The position numbers and the translations under genes were made by a program. Below, one piece after another: positions 34,195-45,331 of a stretch of DNA of 64,000 nucleotides (positions are counted from its first letter, which is position 1; the number at the start of each line of letters is the position of its first letter). The stretch lies in the NCBI RefSeq assembly GCF_932526225.1, contig NC_064034.1:19714927-19778926 (forward strand). The letters are read 5' to 3'. The notes beneath the pieces are model-generated. The model was not told the DNA's origin. It worked only from the letters and a program-made list of their open reading frames with translations, and searched no databases. The DNA is from Nematostella vectensis (lineage: Eukaryota; Cnidaria; Anthozoa; Actiniaria; Edwardsiidae).

Positions 34195-35055
34195 TGACCA
34201 ATTCTTACTTGACGAGCTAAATTAAAAAGTGGCTTCTTGCGTGTGTGCACAAAGCATGAGATGTTAGAATTTATTATCCAAACCCTCAGTCAGTTACGAG
34301 AACTTTCTTATTCTTGTGAAGTGTTCCCGTCACGCTTCTAGCGTGATCACGCCACCTCATCATGTGAACACTGGGCGTAACTTTGCGGGTATCTGGCATT
34401 TTAGGGTCTAACTTGGGCTTTTATCTGAAGCTTTGTGTTTCTATTCAATCAAAATACTGTTTACAAAGACTTGTTCGCTGAAGACAAAAATTTTGACTGT
34501 AAAAGAGTTAGAAAGGTCGGTTGAGTTATGTCTAGTCAAGCGATCTTGAATATGAGGAGCTCGTCATAATTGATTGGACCTGTTATGTAACGTTGATTGG
34601 TGGATCTGTGGCTGGTGAGGAGGAGTTGGGGGGCATCCCTTTTGCTCCACCAGATTACCCCCCCTCCTTCCATCCTCCCGACCAATTCTTACTTAACGGG
34701 TTAAAATAAAAAGTGTCCACTTGATTGTGTACTCAAAGCATGAGATGTGGGACAATTTTAATTTTCTAAACCCTCCAGCCTGTTACGAGAACTTTAATTT
34801 TGTGAAGTGTTACCGTCACGCTTCTTGCGTGATCGAACACATCATGTGAACTCTGGGCGTTACTGTGCGCAGGTATCTAGCATTTTAGGGTCTAATTTGA
34901 GCTTTTATTCAAAACTTTGTATTTCATTCAATCTAAATACTGGTTACTAAGACTTGTTCGCTAATGACAAATAATAAAACTAGTTATAAAGGTTGGTAAG
35001 TTATGTCTAGTCAAGCGTTCTTGAATATTTATGAGAAGCTCGTAATAATTGATTG
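34195..35055 (+). promoter_or_regulatory. Tandemly duplicated promoter/5' region of the NHL gene
   Basis: Segment 34195-34585 is repeated at 34675-35055 with clear divergence. Both copies contain GTTACGAGAACTTT, a CGTCACGCTTC..GCGTGATC palindrome, TTTAGGGTCTAA, ACTTGTTCGCT and GTTATGTCTAGTCAAGCG. The downstream copy leads into the gene. The upstream copy loses similarity after about AATTGATTGGACC. Confidence 0.75.
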
Positions 35056-35159
35056 GACCGACTTTCACAACCGGTTTCACAACAATAGATTGAATTTATC
35101 ATCTCACGCGCTCCAAGCTTTGCGTGCGAACTTCGTCTACTGCTCAAAACGATCTCAAA

Positions 35160-36617
35160 ATGCCCGAGAGAAATCTTCAGCCCTGGCTTAAGCTTGCATT
35201 CAAGCTCCTCGTGAGTACGGAATGGGAGAAAGTGTCAGACTGTGTTGAGGACGGTGACGAAACTTACAGATGGATAAAAGAGCAAATCTACGTGGCCCTG
35301 AAGAAAATTGAAAGCGATTATTTCCAGAAACCCATCTCTGCCGCAGCCTTAAACATGCACGATCGATTGAAGATGCTGAAAGGCTCACATCCTAATGAGC
35401 AAAGCTTCTCAGAGGCTGTATTTTGGTTAAAGAATTTTAGAGGCAAGAGCGTATTGACTGATAGTTCACAACCGGCTGAGCACCGAGTTATTGGAGCGAA
35501 ACTAGCTCTGTTGGAGATCGCATTAGTTCATTTTGACGACCTCAACAAGGCTGGGAGTTATTTCTGTCAGGTGATTGAGTCAATGTATGACACGCCGGAC
35601 ATTGAGGCGGCCATTGATGAAAAGAGTAACCCTGAGCTTGCTGCAAGAGTGAAGGTCGTTTACGATGGGGCCAAGGAGTATGCTGACTCCATGCATCTTG
35701 TAATAGGAGACTGGATCGAGATGGAGTTTACCCCTGACTCACTGCCAAAGGAGAAGCCTCCCCCATACCAGCCCCCTAGTGTTTGGGCCTTTGGGGATTT
35801 TGGGAAAGAAGATGGCTTGGTTTATTATCCTTACAAGGTCCAGATAGATGTGGAAGGGAACTTTTTGGTGATGGATGAAAATGTCGCTGGGGAGGGGACA
35901 GTCCAGCGACTTCAGCTGTTCAACCCAAAAGGCAAGTTCATGAAGGTGCTACTGATGCGAGGGGACGGCAAGGTGGGTGGGATGACGGATTTCTGCCTGG
36001 ACAATAATGGCAACATTGTGGTCTGTGATGATGCTGACTCTGCTCGCATCCGTGCCTTTGACTATGATGGAAATGAGACCCTGTCAATCAATGTCAGCGC
36101 AGATGAGCAGAGTTCTGATGCCCCTCATCATATCGTCTGTGTATATGTGGATGCCGGTGGCTTGATATATGCTGCTGATAGTGGTGCTTCATGTGTCTGT
36201 ATCTATCACCCGGATGGCAAACTCAAAGCTAGATTTGGCAAGCATGGGGATGGAGAGGGGGAATTCAAGGGCTTCTCTAGCCTCTGTGTTGACGATGGCA
36301 AGATCTATGTAGTGGATGGACAAACCAGCCGAACCCAAATCTTTGACGCAGATGGGAATTACATGTCTAGTTTTGGGTCTAATGTTGCCCCTGCTCATTT
36401 GATGATTCATAATGGCCAGGCTTATGCTGTTAACCACGACAATCATGAAGTTGAAGTCTACAGCATGGATGGAGAGAAGCAGACGAAGACTGAAGGTGGT
36501 TTTGGGGAGGGCTTGGAGCAATTCTGGTTCCCTAGCAGTGCTGCGGCGATGAAAGATGGTAGCATTGCCATATCAGAAAGGGAGAACCATAGGGTGAAAG
36601 TCTTTAAGTTCCAGTGA
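35160..36617 (+). CDS. NHL-repeat beta-propeller protein, intronless
   Basis: 485 aa from ATG 35160 (MPERNLQPWLKLAFKLLVST), the first in-frame ATG. Residues 1 to about 200 are helical and charged with no domain I know. A Pro-rich linker (KEKPPPYQPPSVWAFGDFG) leads into about six NHL-type blades: YKVQIDVEGNFLVMDE, FCLDNNGNIVVCDD, IVCVYVDAGGLIYAAD, LCVDDGKIYVVDG, LMIHNGQAYAVNHD and MKDGSIAISERENHRVKVF. NHL propellers bind proteins or RNA. There is no RING or B-box, so it is not a standard TRIM. An overlapping upstream ORF (35003-35191) starts at the duplicated ATGTCTAG and could damp translation. Fragments of a related gene occur in the downstream tandem units. Confidence 0.85.
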   Translation: MPERNLQPWLKLAFKLLVSTEWEKVSDCVEDGDETYRWIKEQIYVALKKIESDYFQKPISAAALNMHDRLKMLKGSHPNEQSFSEAVFWLKNFRGKSVLTDSSQPAEHRVIGAKLALLEIALVHFDDLNKAGSYFCQVIESMYDTPDIEAAIDEKSNPELAARVKVVYDGAKEYADSMHLVIGDWIEMEFTPDSLPKEKPPPYQPPSVWAFGDFGKEDGLVYYPYKVQIDVEGNFLVMDENVAGEGTVQRLQLFNPKGKFMKVLLMRGDGKVGGMTDFCLDNNGNIVVCDDADSARIRAFDYDGNETLSINVSADEQSSDAPHHIVCVYVDAGGLIYAADSGASCVCIYHPDGKLKARFGKHGDGEGEFKGFSSLCVDDGKIYVVDGQTSRTQIFDADGNYMSSFGSNVAPAHLMIHNGQAYAVNHDNHEVEVYSMDGEKQTKTEGGFGEGLEQFWFPSSAAAMKDGSIAISERENHRVKVFKFQ

Positions 36618-36976
36618 CTGGTTTCCAGACAATGGGTTTCTGAGAAGAAATGTCAGTAAAATTGTTTGATAATTCCTTTATGGTCTAATGCAATTGTTTT
36701 TAGAGGTAATGGTTAAACATCAAAATTATAAATAAATGGGTACAAATAACAAGAATTTATAGGTAAATGACAAAAATAAACAGATTTAGTCGGAATTAAT
36801 TCTAAATTAAGCATAAGTTTCACTGATATTCGAATAGTTTCAATTCAGTTAGATTTTCTATTTAAAAATGCTAGTATAAGGCATTTTGCTTAAAAAAAAA
36901 TTTGTTTAGACTTTGTTTTATACCAGGATATAAAAAAATAAACTATAGCATACCCTAAAGCATTCCAATTCATATC

Positions 36977-39900
36977 CCAAGGGTACCCCAGTTAGTACAC
37001 TCTCAGGGTATCCCAGTTAGTGCACTCCCAAGGGTACCCCAGTTAGTACAATCCCAAGGGTACCCCAGTTAGTACACTCCCAAGGGTAGCCCAGTTAGTA
37101 CACTCCCAAAGGTACCCCAGTTAGTACACTCCCAAGGGTACCCCAGTTAGTACACTCAGAGTATCCCAGTTAGTACACTTCCAAGGGTACCCCAGTTAGT
37201 ACACTCCCAAGGGTACCCCAGTTAGTACACTCGAGTATCCCAGTTAGTACACTTCCAAGGGTACCCCAGTTAGTACACTCCCAAGGGTACCCCAGTTAGT
37301 ACACTCCCAAGGGTAGCCCAGTTAGTACACTCCCAAGGGTACCCCAGTTAGTACACTCCCAAGGGTAGCCCAGTTAGTACACTCCCAAGGGTACCCCAGT
37401 TAGTACACTCCCAAGGGTACCCCAGTTAGTACACTCCCAAGGGTAGCCCAGTTAGTACACTCCCAAGGGTAGCCCAGTTAGTACACTCCCATGCGTACCC
37501 CAGTTAGTACACTCCCAAGGGTAGCCCAGTTAGTACACTCCCAAAGGTACCCCAGTTAGTACACTCCCAAGGGTACCCCAGTTAGTACACTTTCAAGGGT
37601 ACCCCAGCCAGTACACTCCCAAGGGTACCCCAGTTAGTACACTCTCAGGGTATCCCAGTTAGTGCACTCCCAAGGGTACCCCAGTTAGTACAATCCCAAG
37701 GGTACCCCAGTTAGTACACTCCCAAGGGTACCCCAGTTAGTACACTCCCAAGGGTACCCCAGTTAGTACACTTCCAAGGGTACCCCAGCCAGTACACTCC
37801 CAAGGGTACCCCAGTTAGTACACTCTCAGGGTATCCCAGTTAGTGCACTCCCAAGGGTACCCCAGTTAGTACAATCCCAAGGGTACCCCAGTTAGTACAC
37901 TCCCAAGGGTACCCCAGTTAGTACACTCCCAAAGGTACCCCAGCCAGTACACTTCCAAGGGTATCCCAGTTAGTGCACTCCCAAGGGTACCCCAGTTAGT
38001 ACACTTCCAAGGGTACCCCAGCCAGTACACTCCCAAGGGTACCCCAGTTAGTACACTCCCAAGGGTACCCCAGTAAGTACACTCCCAAGGGTACCCCAGT
38101 TAGTACACTCCCAAGGGTACCCCAGTTAGTACACTCTCAGGGTATCCCAGTTAGTACACTCCCATGCGTACCCCAGTTAGTACACTCCCAAGGGTAGCCC
38201 AGTTAGTACACTCCAAAGGGTAGCCCAATTAGTACACTCCCAAAGGTACCCCAGCTAGTACACTCCCAAGGGTACCCCAGTTAGTACACTCAGAGTATCC
38301 CAGTTAGTACACTCAGAGTATCCCAGTTAGTACACTTCCAAGGGTACCCCAGTTAGTACACTTCCAAGGGTACCCCAGTTAGTACAATTCCAAGGGTACC
38401 CCAGTTAGTACACTCCCAAGGGTACCCCAGTTAGTACACTCCCAAGGGTACCCCAGTTAGTACACTTCCAAGGGTACCCCAGCCAGTAAACTCCCAAGGG
38501 TACCCCAGTTAGTACACTCTCAGGGTATCCCAGTTAGTGCACTCCCAAGGGTACCCCAGTTAGTACAATCCCAAGGGTACCCCAGTTAGTACACTCCCAA
38601 GGGTACCCCAGTTAGTACACTCCCAAAGGTACCCCAGCCAGTACACTTCCAAGGGTATCCCAGTTAGTGCACTCCCAAGGGTACCCCAGTTAGTACACTT
38701 CCAAGGGTACCCCAGCCAGTACACTCCCAAGGGTACCCCAGTTAGTACACTCCCAAGGGTACCCCAGTAGGTACACTCCCAAGGGTACCCCAGTTAGTAC
38801 ACTCCCAAGGGTACCCCAGTTAGTACACTCTCAGGGTATCCCAGTTAGTACACTCCCATGCGTACCCCAGTTAGTACACTCCCAAGGGTAGCCCAGTTAG
38901 TACACTCCAAAGGGTAGCCCAATTAGTACACTCCCAAAGGTACCCCAGTTAGTACACTCCCAAGGGTACCCCAGTTAGTACACTCAGAGTATCCCAGTTA
39001 GTACACTCAGAGTATCCCAGTTAGTACACTTCCAAGGGTACCCCAGTTAGTACACTCCCAAGGGTACCCCAGTTAGTACACTTCCAAGGGTACCCCAGTT
39101 AGTACACTCTCAGGGTATCCCAGTTAGTACACTTCCAAGGGTACCCAGTTAGTACACTCTCAGGGTATCCCAGTTAGTACACTCCCAAGGGTACCCCAGT
39201 TAGTACACTCCCAAGGGTACCCCAGTTAGTACACTCCCAAGGGTACCCCAGTTAGTACACTCTCAGGGTATCCCAGTTAGTACACTCCCTAGGGTACCCC
39301 AGTTAGTACACTTCCAAGGGTACCCCAGTTAGTACACTCTCAGGGTATCCCAGTTAGTACACTTCCAAGGGTACCCCAGTTAGTACACTCCCAAGGGTAC
39401 CCCAGTTAGTACACTCCCAAGGGTACCCCAGTTAGTACACTCTCAGGGTATCCCAGTTAGTACACTCCCAAGGGTACCCCAGTTAGTACACTCCCAAGGG
39501 TACCCCAGTTAGTACACTCCCAAGGGTACCCCAGTTAGTACACTCCCAAGGGTACCCCAGTTAGTACACTCTCAGGGTATCCCAGTTAGTACACTCCCAA
39601 GGGTACCCCAGTTAGTACGCTCCCAAGGGTACCCCAGTTAGTACACTCCCAAGGGTACCCCAGTTAGTACACTCCCAAGGGTACCCCAGTTAGTACACTC
39701 CCAAGGGTACCCCAGTAAGTACACTCCCAAGGGTACCCCAGTTAGTACACTCCCAAGGGTACCCCAGCCAGTACACTCCCAAGGGTACCCCAGTTAGTAC
39801 ACTCCCAAGGGTACCCCAGTAAGTACACTCCCAAGGGTACCCCAGTTAGTACACTCCCAAGGGTAGCCCAGTTAGTACACTCCCAAGGGTACCCCAGTTA

Positions 39901-42900
39901 GTACACTCCCAAGGGTACCCCAGTAAGTACACTCCCAAGGGTACCCCAGTTAGTACACTCCCAAGGGTAGCCCAGTTAGTACACTCCCAAGGGTACCCCA
40001 GTTAGTACACTTCCAAGGGTACCCCAGTTAGTACACTCCCTAGGGTACCCCAGTTAGTACACTCTCAGGATATCCCAGTTTATACACTCCCAAGGGTACC
40101 CCAGTTAGTACACTCGCAGGGTATCCCAGTTAGTACACTTCCAAGGGTACCCCAGTTAGTACACTCCCAAGGGTACCCCAGTTAGTACACTCTCAGGGTA
40201 TCCCAGTTAATACACTCCCAAGGGTACCCCTGTTAGTACAGTCTCAGGGTATCCAGGTAAGAACACTCCCAAGGGTACCCCAGCCAGTACACTTCCAAGG
40301 GTACCCCAGCCAATACACTTCCAAGGGTACCCCAGTTAGTACACTCTCAGGGTACCCCAGTTAGTACACTCCCAAGGGTACCCCAGTTAGTACACTCCCG
40401 AGGGTACCCCAGTCAGTACACTTCCAAGGGTACCCCAGCCAGTACACTTCCAAGGGTACCCTAGTTAGTACACTCCCAAGGGTACCCCAGCCAGTACACT
40501 CTCTAGGGTACCCCAGTTAGTACACTCCCAAGGGTACCCCAGCCAGTACACTCTCTAGGGTACCCCAGTTAGTACACTTCCAAGGGTACCCCAGTTAGTA
40601 CACTCTCAGGGTACCCCAGTTAGTACACTCCCAAGGGTACCCCAGTTAGTACACTCCCGAGGGTACCCCAGTCAGTACACTTCCAAGGGTACCCCAGCCA
40701 GTACACTTCCAAGGGTACCCCAGCCAGTACACTTCCAAGGGTACCCCAGTTAGTACACTTCCAAGGGTACCCCAGTTAGTACACTTCCAAGGGTACCCCA
40801 GTCAGTACACTTCCAAGGGTACCCCAGCCAGTACACTTCCAAGGGTACCCCAGTTAGTGCACTCCCAAGGGTACCCCAGTTAGTACACTCCCAAGGGTAC
40901 CCCAGTTAGTACACTTCCAAGGGTACCCTAGTTAGTACACTCCCAAGGGTACCCCAGCCAGTACACTCTCTAGGGTACCCCAGTTAGTACACTCCCAAGG
41001 GTACCCAAGCCAGTACACTCTCTAGGGTACCCCAGCCAGTACACTTCCAAGGGTATCCCAGTTAGTGCACTCCCAAGGGTACCCCAGTTAGTACACTTCC
41101 AAGGGTACCCCAGCCAGTACACTCCCAAGGGTACCCCAGTTAGTACACTCCCAAGGGTACCCCAGTAAGTACACTCCCAAGGGTACCCCAGTTAGTACAC
41201 TCCCAAGGGTACCCCAGTTAGTACACTCTCAGGGTATCCCAGTTAGTACACTCCCATGCGTACCCCAGTTAGTACACTCCCAAGGGTAGCCCAGTTAGTA
41301 CACTCCAAAGGGTAGCCCAATTAGTACACTCCCAAAGGTACCCCAGTTAGTACACTCCCAAGGGTACCCCAGTTAGTACACTCAGAGTATCCCAGTTAGT
41401 ACACTCAGAGTATCCCAGTTAGTACACTTCCAAGGGTACCCCAGTTAGTACACTTCCAAGGGTACCCCAGTTAGTACAATCCCAAGGGTACCCCAGTTAG
41501 TACACTCCCAAGGGTACCCCAGTTAGTACACTCCCAAGGGTACCCCAGTTAGTACACTTCCAAGGGTACCCCAGCCAGTACACTCCCAAGGGTACCCCAG
41601 TTAGTACACTCTCAGAGTATCCCAGTTAGTGCACTCCCAAGGGTACCCCAGTTAGTACAATCCCAAGGGTACCCCAGTTAGTACACTCCCAAGGGTACCC
41701 CAGTTAGTACACTCCCAAAGGTACCCCAGCCAGTACACTTCCAAGGGTATCCCAGTTAGTGCACTCCCAAGGGTACCCCAGTTAGTACACTTCCAAGGGT
41801 ACCCCAGCCAGTACACTCCCAAGGGTACCCCAGTTAGTACACTCCCAAGGGTACCCCAGTAAGTACACTCCCAAGGGTACCCCAGTTAGTACACTCCCAA
41901 GGGTACCCCAGTTAGTACACTCTCAGGGTATCCCAGTTAGTACACTCCCATGCGTACCCCAGTTAGTACACTCCCAAGGGTAGCCCAGTTAGTACACTCC
42001 AAAGGGTAGCCCAATTAGTACACTCCCAAAGGTACCCCAGTTAGTACACTCCCAAGGGTACCCCAGTTAGTACACTCAGAGTATCCCAGTTAGTACACTC
42101 AGAGTATCCCAGTTAGTACACTTCCAAGGGTACCCCAGTTAGTACACTCCCAAGGGTACCCCAGTTAGTACACTTCCAAGGGTACCCCAGTTAGTACACT
42201 CTCAGGGTATCCCAGTTAGTACACTTCCAAGGGTACCCAGTTAGTACACTCTCAGGGTATCCCAGTTAGTACACTCCCAAGGGTACCCCAGTTAGTACAC
42301 TCCCAAGGGTACCCCAGTTAGTACACTCCCAAGGGTACCCCAGTTAGTACACTCTCAGGGTATCCCAGTTAGTACACTCCCTAGGGTACCCCAGTTAGTA
42401 CACTTCCAAGGGTACCCCAGTTAGTACACTCTCAGGGTATCCCAGTTAGTACACTTCCAAGGGTACCCCAGTTAGTACACTCCCAAGGGTACCCCAGTTA
42501 GTACACTCCCAAGGGTACCCCAGTTAGTACACTCTCAGGGTATCCCAGTTAGTACACTCCCAAGGGTACCCCAGTTAGTACACTCCCAAGGGTACCCCAG
42601 TTAGTACACTCCCAAGGGTACCCCAGTTAGTACACTCCCAAGGGTACCCCAGTTAGTACACTCTCAGGGTACCCCAGTTAGTACACTCCCAAGGGTACCC
42701 CAGTTAGTACACTCCCAAGGGTACCCCAGTTAGTACACTACCAAGGGTACCCCAGTTAGTACACTCCCAAGGGTACCCCAGTTAGTACACTCCCAAGGGT
42801 ACCCCAGTAAGTACACTCCCAAGGGTACCCCAGTTAGTACACTCCCAAGGGTACCCCAGCCAGTACACTCCCAAGGGTACCCCAGTTAGTACACTCCCAA

Positions 42901-44930
42901 GGGTACCCCAGTAAGTACACTCCCAAGGGTACCCCAGTTAGTACACTCCCAAGGGTAGCCCAGTTAGTACACTCCCAAGGGTACCCCAGTTAGTACACTC
43001 CCAAGGGTACCCCAGTAAGTACACTCCCAAGGGTACCCCAGTTAGTACACTCCCAAGGGTAGCCCAGTTAGTACACTCCCAAGGGTACCCCAGTTAGTAC
43101 ACTTCCAAGGGTACCCCAGTTAGTACACTCCCTAGGGTACCCCAGTTAGTACACTCTCAGGATATCCCAGTTTATACACTCCCAAGGGTACCCCAGTTAG
43201 TACACTCGCAGGGTATCCCAGTTAGTACACTTCCAAGGGTACCCCAGTTAGTACACTCCCAAGGGTACCCCAGTTAGTACACTCTCAGGGTATCCCAGTT
43301 AATACACTCCCAAGGGTACCCCTGTTAGTACAGTCTCAGGGTATCCAGGTAAGAACACTCCCAAGGGTACCCCAGCCAGTACACTTCCAAGGGTACCCCA
43401 GTTAGTACACTCTCAGGGTACCCCAGTTAGTACACTCCCAAGGGTACCCCAGTTAGTACACTCCCGAGGGTACCCCAGTCAGTACACTTCCAAGGGTACC
43501 CCAGTCAGTACACTTCCAAGAGTACCCCAGCCAGTACACTTCCAAGGGTACCCTAGTTAGTACACTCCCAAGGGTACCCCAGCCAGTACACTCTCTAGGG
43601 TACCCCAGTTAGTACACTCCCAAGGGTACCCCAGCCAGTACACTCTCTAGGGTACCCCAGTTAGTACACTTCCAAGGGTACCCCAGTTAGTACACTCTCA
43701 GGGTACCCCAGTTAGTACACTCCCAAGGGTACCCAAGTTAGTACACTCCCGAGGGTACCCCAGTCAGTACACTTCCAAGGGTACCCCAGCCAGTACACTT
43801 CCAAGGGTACCCCAGCCAGTACACTTCCAAGGGTACCCCAGTTAGTACACTTCCAAGGGTACCCCAGTTAGTACACTTCCAAGGGTACCCCAGTCAGTAC
43901 ACTTCCAAGGGTACCCCAGCCAGTACACTTCCAAGGGTACCCCAGTTAGTGCACTCCCAAGGGTACCCCAGTTAGTACACTCCCAAGGGTACCCCAGTTA
44001 GTACACTTCCAAGGGTACCCTAGTTAGTACACTCCCAAGGGTACCCCAGCCAGTACACTCTCTAGGGTACCCCAGTTAGTACACTCCCAAGGGTACCCCA
44101 GCCAGTACACTCTCTAGGGTACCCCAGCCAGTACACTTCCAAGGGTACCCCAGTTAGTACACTCTCAGGGTACCCCAGTTAGTACACTCCCAAGGGTTTC
44201 CCAGTTAGTACACTCCCGAGGGTACCCTAGTCAGTACACTTCCAAGGGTACCCCAGCCAGTACCCTTCCAAGGGTACCCCAGTTAGTACACTCCCAAGGG
44301 TACCCCAGCCAGTACACTCTCTAGGGTACCCCAGTTAGTACACTCCCAAGGGTACCCCAGTTAGTACACTCCCAAGGGTACCCCAGTTAGTACACTCCCA
44401 AGGGTACCCCAGCCAGTACACTCTCTAGGGTACCCCAGCCAGTACACTTCCAAGGGTACCCCAGCCAGTACACTTCCAAGGGTACCCCAGCCAGTACACT
44501 CTCTAGGGTACCCCAGTTAGTACACTCCCAAGGGTACCCCAGTTAGTACACTCCCAAGGGTACCCCAGCCAGTACACTCTCTAGGGTACCCCAGTTAGTA
44601 CACTCCCAAGGGTACCCCAGTTAGTACACTCCCAAGGGTACCCCAGTTAGTACACTCCCAAGGGTACCCCAGCCAGTACACTCTCTAGGGTACCCCAGCC
44701 AGTACACTTCCAAGGGTACCCCAGCCAGTACACTCTCTAGGGTACCCCAGTTAGTACACTCCCAAGGGTACCCCAGTTAGTACACTCCCAAGGGTACCCC
44801 AGCCAGTACACTCTCTAGGGTACCCCAGCCAGTACACTTCCAAGGGTACCCCAGTTAGTACACTTTCAAGGGTACCCCAGTTAGTACACTCCCAAGGGTA
44901 CCCCAGTAAGTACACTCCCAAGGGTACCTC
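36977..44930. repeat. 26-bp satellite array (about 300 copies) with higher-order structure
   Basis: The unit is CCCAAGGGTACCCCAGTTAG plus TACACT (26 bp) and contains the palindrome GGGTACCC. Shortened variants (ACTCTCAGGGTATCCCAG, CTCAGAGTATCCCAG) and CCAGCCAGT types are interspersed. The rare marker CCCATGCG occurs at 37488, 38161, 38855, 41253 and 41947. Spacings of 694 and 3,092 bp repeat exactly, and the marker CTCAGGATATCCCAG at 40064 and 43156 is also 3,092 apart. So about 3.1 kb has been duplicated as a block containing 694-bp sub-blocks. Noncoding. Confidence 0.97.
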
Positions 44931-45253
44931 GATCAATAATGTATATATTTGCTTATTGCTTAACCTTTCATTTGCTGACGTCTTTCAGCAAACTAACAAG
45001 TTGTACTTCTTACGAGGGTTAATTTCCACCAATTCATCAGTTGATTCATTAATGAGGTACCGTAATGATTCGAATAAGCGCCCGGGACTTATTGGAGAGG
45101 GGGCGGTTAGTGGGAAGAGAGCGCTTATTTTATTCCGGCGGAAAATACGAGCTTCTAAATAGTAATAAAAAGTTTATAAAAGCAAATAATAACAAGTTCC
45201 TTGGACCGCGCGAGACTCGGTGTGAACAGACCGCGCGCTTCGCTGAATTCACA

Positions 45254-45290
45254 TGACGTCATAATGGTAATCACGTTCTACCAATGGAAT
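45254..45290 (+). promoter_or_regulatory. Putative promoter of array gene, unit 1 (CRE and CCAAT-like motifs)
   Basis: TGACGTCA (45254-45261, a perfect CRE) lies 78 bp before the ATG, followed by TAATGGTAATCA and CTACCAATGGAATCG (CCAAT-like). Units 2 and 3 keep ATTACGTCATAATGGTAATC and CGACCAATGAAATCG, a half-changed CRE. The sequence upstream differs between unit 1 and the others, so conservation begins here. Confidence 0.45.
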
Positions 45291-45331
45291 CGATTTCTTG
45301 ATTTGCGATATTCAGAGCACAAAGTAGAAAA

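Noticed and set aside
36977-44930. CRISPR-like regular repeat array
   Set aside because: Direct 26-bp head-to-tail units without unique spacers, in an animal genome; it is a satellite.
44751-44936. ORF with repeated GVPLGVY-type peptides in the 26-bp satellite
   Set aside because: By-product of satellite periodicity; interrupted by most variants and has no gene-like features.
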